Assembly: GCA_964635575.1 (NCBI GenBank)
Contig: CAZWNY010000002.1
Location: 1 to 64,000 of the forward strand
Direction of reading: 5' to 3'
From: GCA-2733415 sp964635575
GTDB lineage: Bacteria > Bacteroidota > Bacteroidia > Flavobacteriales > Flavobacteriaceae
Length of the DNA stretch: 64,000 bases
Position 1 is the first letter of the stretch. Every line of letters starts with the position of its first letter. Position numbers and translations under genes: made by a program. Of this stretch, positions 61,268-64,000 are shown one piece after another. Below the pieces are notes generated by a model that had not been told where the DNA came from, made no database searches, and was given only the letters and a program-made list of their open reading frames with translations.

Positions 61268-62203
61268 TTATAAAATAAATTGCTCGCTTATCGATTTGTT
61301 TTCGTGAACACTTTTCATTACTACTGCAAACAAACTAGCACAAGTAACTACTTTTATTTTAGAGCTACTTTGCTTCATTGGAATGGAATCTGTTACTATT
61401 AATTCTTCTAATTTTGAGTTTTCTATACGGTTATATGCATCTCCTGAAAGTATGGCGTGTGTACAAATTGCTCGTACACTTTTTGCACCTCTTTCAATCA
61501 TCATATCTGCTGCTTTTGATAGCGTACCTGCGGTATCGACCATATCATCTACCAATACTACATTTTTACCTGTAACATCTCCTATCAACTCCATGTGTGA
61601 AATTACGTTTGCTTTTGCACGTTGTTTGTAACAGATAACGACATCGCTTTTTAGTGCTTTTGCATAGGCATATGCTCGTTTAGAACCTCCCATATCTGGA
61701 GATGCAATGGTTAGGTCTGATAAGTTTAACTTTTGTAAATAGGGTAAAAACAAGGTTGATGCAAATAAATGGTCTACTGGTTTTTCAAAGAAACCTTGTA
61801 TTTGATCGGCGTGTAAATCCATTGTAATAATACGTGTAGCGCCTGCCGTTTCTAACAAATTGGCTACTAGTTTTGCTGCAATTGGCACACGAGGTTTATC
61901 TTTTCTATCTTGACGTGCCCAACCAAAATAAGGTAAAACTGCGGTTACGTGTCTTGCTGACGATCGTTTTGCTGCATCTAACATTAATAACATTTCCATT
62001 AAGTTTTTAGAAGTTGGATGCGTTGAGCCTACAATAAATACTCTTCTTCCTCTTACCGATTCTTCAAAAGAAGGCTGAAATTCGCCATCACTATAGGTTG
62101 ATGTAATTACGTTACCTAGTTTTACTCCGAAGTTTTTTGCAATATCTTCTGCTATTACTTGACTTTGTGAACAGGCGAAAATTTTTGGTTCTAATTGTTG
62201 CAT
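61268..62203 (-). CDS. prs: Ribose-phosphate pyrophosphokinase
   Basis: This 311-residue enzyme makes PRPP from ribose-5-phosphate and ATP for nucleotide, His, Trp and NAD synthesis. Signature regions are FACSQSQVIAEDIAKNF, DGEFQPSFEESVRGRRVFIVGST, the ATP-binding LPYFGWARQDRKDKPRVPIAAKLVANLL, the metal site MDLHADQIQGFF and the PRPP loop VLVDDMVDTAGTL. It is complete and normal in length. It is followed on the same strand by gldB after 72 bases. Confidence 0.97.
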   Translation of the reverse strand: MQQLEPKIFACSQSQVIAEDIAKNFGVKLGNVITSTYSDGEFQPSFEESVRGRRVFIVGSTHPTSKNLMEMLLMLDAAKRSSARHVTAVLPYFGWARQDRKDKPRVPIAAKLVANLLETAGATRIITMDLHADQIQGFFEKPVDHLFASTLFLPYLQKLNLSDLTIASPDMGGSKRAYAYAKALKSDVVICYKQRAKANVISHMELIGDVTGKNVVLVDDMVDTAGTLSKAADMMIERGAKSVRAICTHAILSGDAYNRIENSKLEELIVTDSIPMKQSSSKIKVVTCASLFAVVMKSVHENKSISEQFIL

Positions 62204-62311
62204 GGTGTATTTTTTAGTTGTGTGTTATTTGCTACAAATTTAAAAAAAAATTAAATAATTACCGCATTTGTTTATTAACAAGTTTTATTTTGCGAAAATT
62301 TACTTCAAAAC

Positions 62312-62343
62312 AAAAAAAGAAGCAATTAATTGCTTCTTTTTTT
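62312..62343 (-). terminator. Terminator after the glycyl-tRNA synthetase gene
   Basis: A perfect palindrome (AAAAAAAGAAGCAATT and its complement, 16 bases per arm) with a T7 tail on either strand lies five bases past the stop at 62348. Confidence 0.88.
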
Positions 62344-62347
62344 GTTT

Positions 62348-63889
62348 TTATATTTTTGTTAGCCAATTTTTAATATCGACTTCGCTTTTTATTTTTTCTT
62401 TTAAGTCGGTTATTAATATTCGTTCTTGTTTCATGGTATCTCGATACCGAATGGTTACCTTATTGTCTGTTAATGTTTCATGGTCAACGGTAATACAAAA
62501 TGGTGTTCCGTTAGCGTCTTGACGGCGATAACGTTTACCTACTGCATCTTTTTCGTCATAAACTACATTAAAATCCCATTTTAAATCGTTGCTGATTTTT
62601 TTAGCTATTTCTGGTAATCCATCTTTTTTAACTAATGGAAATATTGCTGCTTTTACAGGTGCTAATACTGCTGGTAATTTTAAAACTACTCTGGTTGTTC
62701 CATTTTCTAGTTCTTCGGTTTGTAGACTGTTTGAAAAAACGGCTAAAAACATTCGGTCTAATCCAATAGATGTTTCTACTACATAAGGCACGTAACTTTC
62801 GTTGATTTCGGGATCAAAGTATTGTAATTTTTTACCTGAATGTTTTTCGTGTGCTTTTAAATCAAAATCCGTACGAGAATGAATTCCTTCTAATTCTTTA
62901 AATCCAAACGGGAATTTAAATTCAATATCTGATGCATTATCGGCATAATGTGCCATTTTTTCATGATCATGAAAACGATAATTTTCTTTTCCTAATCCTA
63001 ACGATAAATGCCATTTTAATCGTGTTTCTTTCCATTTCTCATACCATTCTTTTTGTGTGCCTGGACGTACAAAAAACTGCATTTCCATTTGTTCAAATTC
63101 ACGCATTCTAAAAATAAATTGTCTTGCTACTATTTCATTTCTAAATGCTTTACCTGTTTGTGCGATGCCAAATGGTATTTTCATTCGACCTGTTTTTTGA
63201 ACATTACTGAAATTTACAAAAATACCTTGTGCGGTTTCTGGTCTTAAATATAAATCTATTGCGGTATCAGCGCTTGCTCCTAATTTGGTGCCAAACATAA
63301 GGTTAAATTGCCTAACGTCTGTCCAATTTTTAGAGCCTGAAACCGGACAAGCAATACCTAGCTCTTCAATAAATTCTTTTACTTCGGTTAGCTTTTCGGT
63401 TTCTAAAAGTTGTCCTAATTTGTTTAAAATTGCTTGTTTTTCGGCTCTGTATTTTACTACTTTAGGGTTGGTGCTTACAAATTCTTCTAAATTAAAATTT
63501 TCTGCAAAGCGTTTTTGTGCTTTTTTAATTTCTTTTTGTGCTTTGGTTTCTAATTTTTCTGCAAAATCTTCTACCAATACATCGGCTCTGTATCTTTTTT
63601 TAGAATCTTTATTATCTATTAACGGGTCGCTAAAAGCATCTACATGTCCTGATGCTTTCCAAGTGGTTGGGTGCATAAATATTGCAGAATCTATTCCTAC
63701 AATATTGCTATGTAATTGCACCATCGATTTCCACCAATAGTCTCTAATGTTTTTTTTTAGCTCTACTCCGTTTTGTGCGTAATCATATACTGCGCTTAAA
63801 CCGTCATATATTTCGGATGATTGAAATATATAACCATACTCTTTTGCGTGTGCAATTACTTGTTTAAATTTATCTTCTTGTTTTGCCAT
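62348..63889 (-). CDS. glyQS: Glycine--tRNA ligase, single-chain (GRS1) type
   Basis: This 513-residue class II synthetase is the dimeric single-subunit form, as in eukaryotes, Bacteroidota and many Gram-positives, not the alpha2-beta2 glyQ/glyS pair. Motif 1 is near GVELKKNIRDYWW, motif 2 around FRNEIVARQFIFRMREFEQMEMQFFVRPG, and motif 3 in PYVVETSIGLDRMFLAVF, followed by the HGTP anticodon-binding domain (LPAVLAPVKAAIFPLV onward). Length and motif order are complete. It has its own promoter and terminator. Confidence 0.96.
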   Translation of the reverse strand: MAKQEDKFKQVIAHAKEYGYIFQSSEIYDGLSAVYDYAQNGVELKKNIRDYWWKSMVQLHSNIVGIDSAIFMHPTTWKASGHVDAFSDPLIDNKDSKKRYRADVLVEDFAEKLETKAQKEIKKAQKRFAENFNLEEFVSTNPKVVKYRAEKQAILNKLGQLLETEKLTEVKEFIEELGIACPVSGSKNWTDVRQFNLMFGTKLGASADTAIDLYLRPETAQGIFVNFSNVQKTGRMKIPFGIAQTGKAFRNEIVARQFIFRMREFEQMEMQFFVRPGTQKEWYEKWKETRLKWHLSLGLGKENYRFHDHEKMAHYADNASDIEFKFPFGFKELEGIHSRTDFDLKAHEKHSGKKLQYFDPEINESYVPYVVETSIGLDRMFLAVFSNSLQTEELENGTTRVVLKLPAVLAPVKAAIFPLVKKDGLPEIAKKISNDLKWDFNVVYDEKDAVGKRYRRQDANGTPFCITVDHETLTDNKVTIRYRDTMKQERILITDLKEKIKSEVDIKNWLTKI

Positions 63890-64000
63890 AATGCAAAAAT
63901 AGTAAAACTTAGTAAATTATGTGTGAAGATTTTATAAAAGATAAAAGACCGCTTCGTTGTCAGATTTATGAGTTGTTTGTAACTATAAATTATTTTCTTT
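63890..64000. other. Promoter region at the window's right end
   Basis: No gene is visible in the last 111 bases. The TAnnTTTG element of glyQS (minus-strand TATTTTTG) lies at 63894-63901, four bases before the start codon, implying leaderless translation. Confidence 0.5.

Overview
The window is an AT-rich bacterial chromosome segment from the Bacteroidota, almost certainly a marine-type Flavobacteriaceae (Tenacibaculum/Polaribacter-like; the genus is a guess). The evidence is gldB-gldC gliding genes, a TonB-dependent receptor, a paired OmpP1/FadL barrel and SGNH lipoprotein, DUF6702, DUF4301 and DUF5522 proteins, fused ResB-CcsA, and repeated use of the Bacteroidota -7 promoter element TAnnTTTG a short distance upstream of start codons. 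There are no rRNA genes, CRISPR array, prophage or intact insertion sequence. A run of 100 N at 40995-41094 is an assembly gap inside a DUF4301 gene.

Layout. 1-7.5 kb: end of an SRPBCC gene, birA, rsfS, ftsH, a rearranged stretch with a secreted hypothetical protein, a UbiA-type prenyltransferase with a HAD phosphatase and a DUF2520 protein, and a truncated hemoglobin. 7.5-10.7 kb: an islet holding decayed IS66 and IS4 transposases, a YeeE/DUF6691 sulfur-transport pair and a decayed unknown gene; it is bounded by a 31-bp perfect direct repeat derived from the 3' end of the hemoglobin gene. 10.7-24.7 kb: ccsBA, a structured intergenic repeat, ettA, parE-parC (topoisomerase IV), an M1 metallopeptidase, DUF6702 and a CarboxypepD_reg protein. 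24.7-34.8 kb: pepE, tRNA-Gly, an M23 lipoprotein-pgi pair, a frameshifted membrane protein, an OmpH lipoprotein, deoC-deoD, a J-domain protein, glnS, folB and tRNA-Cys. 34.8-44.9 kb: a LysE exporter, an XRE/DUF2975 pair, a TPMT-like methyltransferase, a TonB receptor under a TPP riboswitch, arfB, DUF4301, a NadR-like ATPase, PnuC, a CarboxypepD_reg protein, GGGP synthase and a phosphopantetheinyl transferase. 45-64 kb: ahcY, yicC-gmk-nadD, small proteins, prfB with a programmed frameshift, murI, tig-clpP-clpX, a holin-like membrane protein, SGNH/FadL, gldB-gldC-hydrolase, prs and glycyl-tRNA synthetase.

How genes work together. The TPP riboswitch before the TonB receptor, together with the nearby PnuC-type transporter and NadR-like ATPase, suggests a thiamine uptake and trapping route. 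GGGP synthase at 43.4 kb and the UbiA-family enzyme at 4.8 kb resemble the first two archaeal-type ether-lipid steps. tig-clpP-clpX and ftsH form the protein quality-control set. gldB-gldC and a hydrolase overlap by single bases and look translationally coupled. Most of the window is core housekeeping; the accessory part is the 7.5-10.7 kb islet. I did not find a clearly new system. The best leads are the islet with its att-like repeats, the thiamine cluster with its DUF4301 neighbour, an ATT-initiated birA, a GlnRS with an unrecognised C-terminal extension, and a structured intergenic repeat at 13.9 kb.
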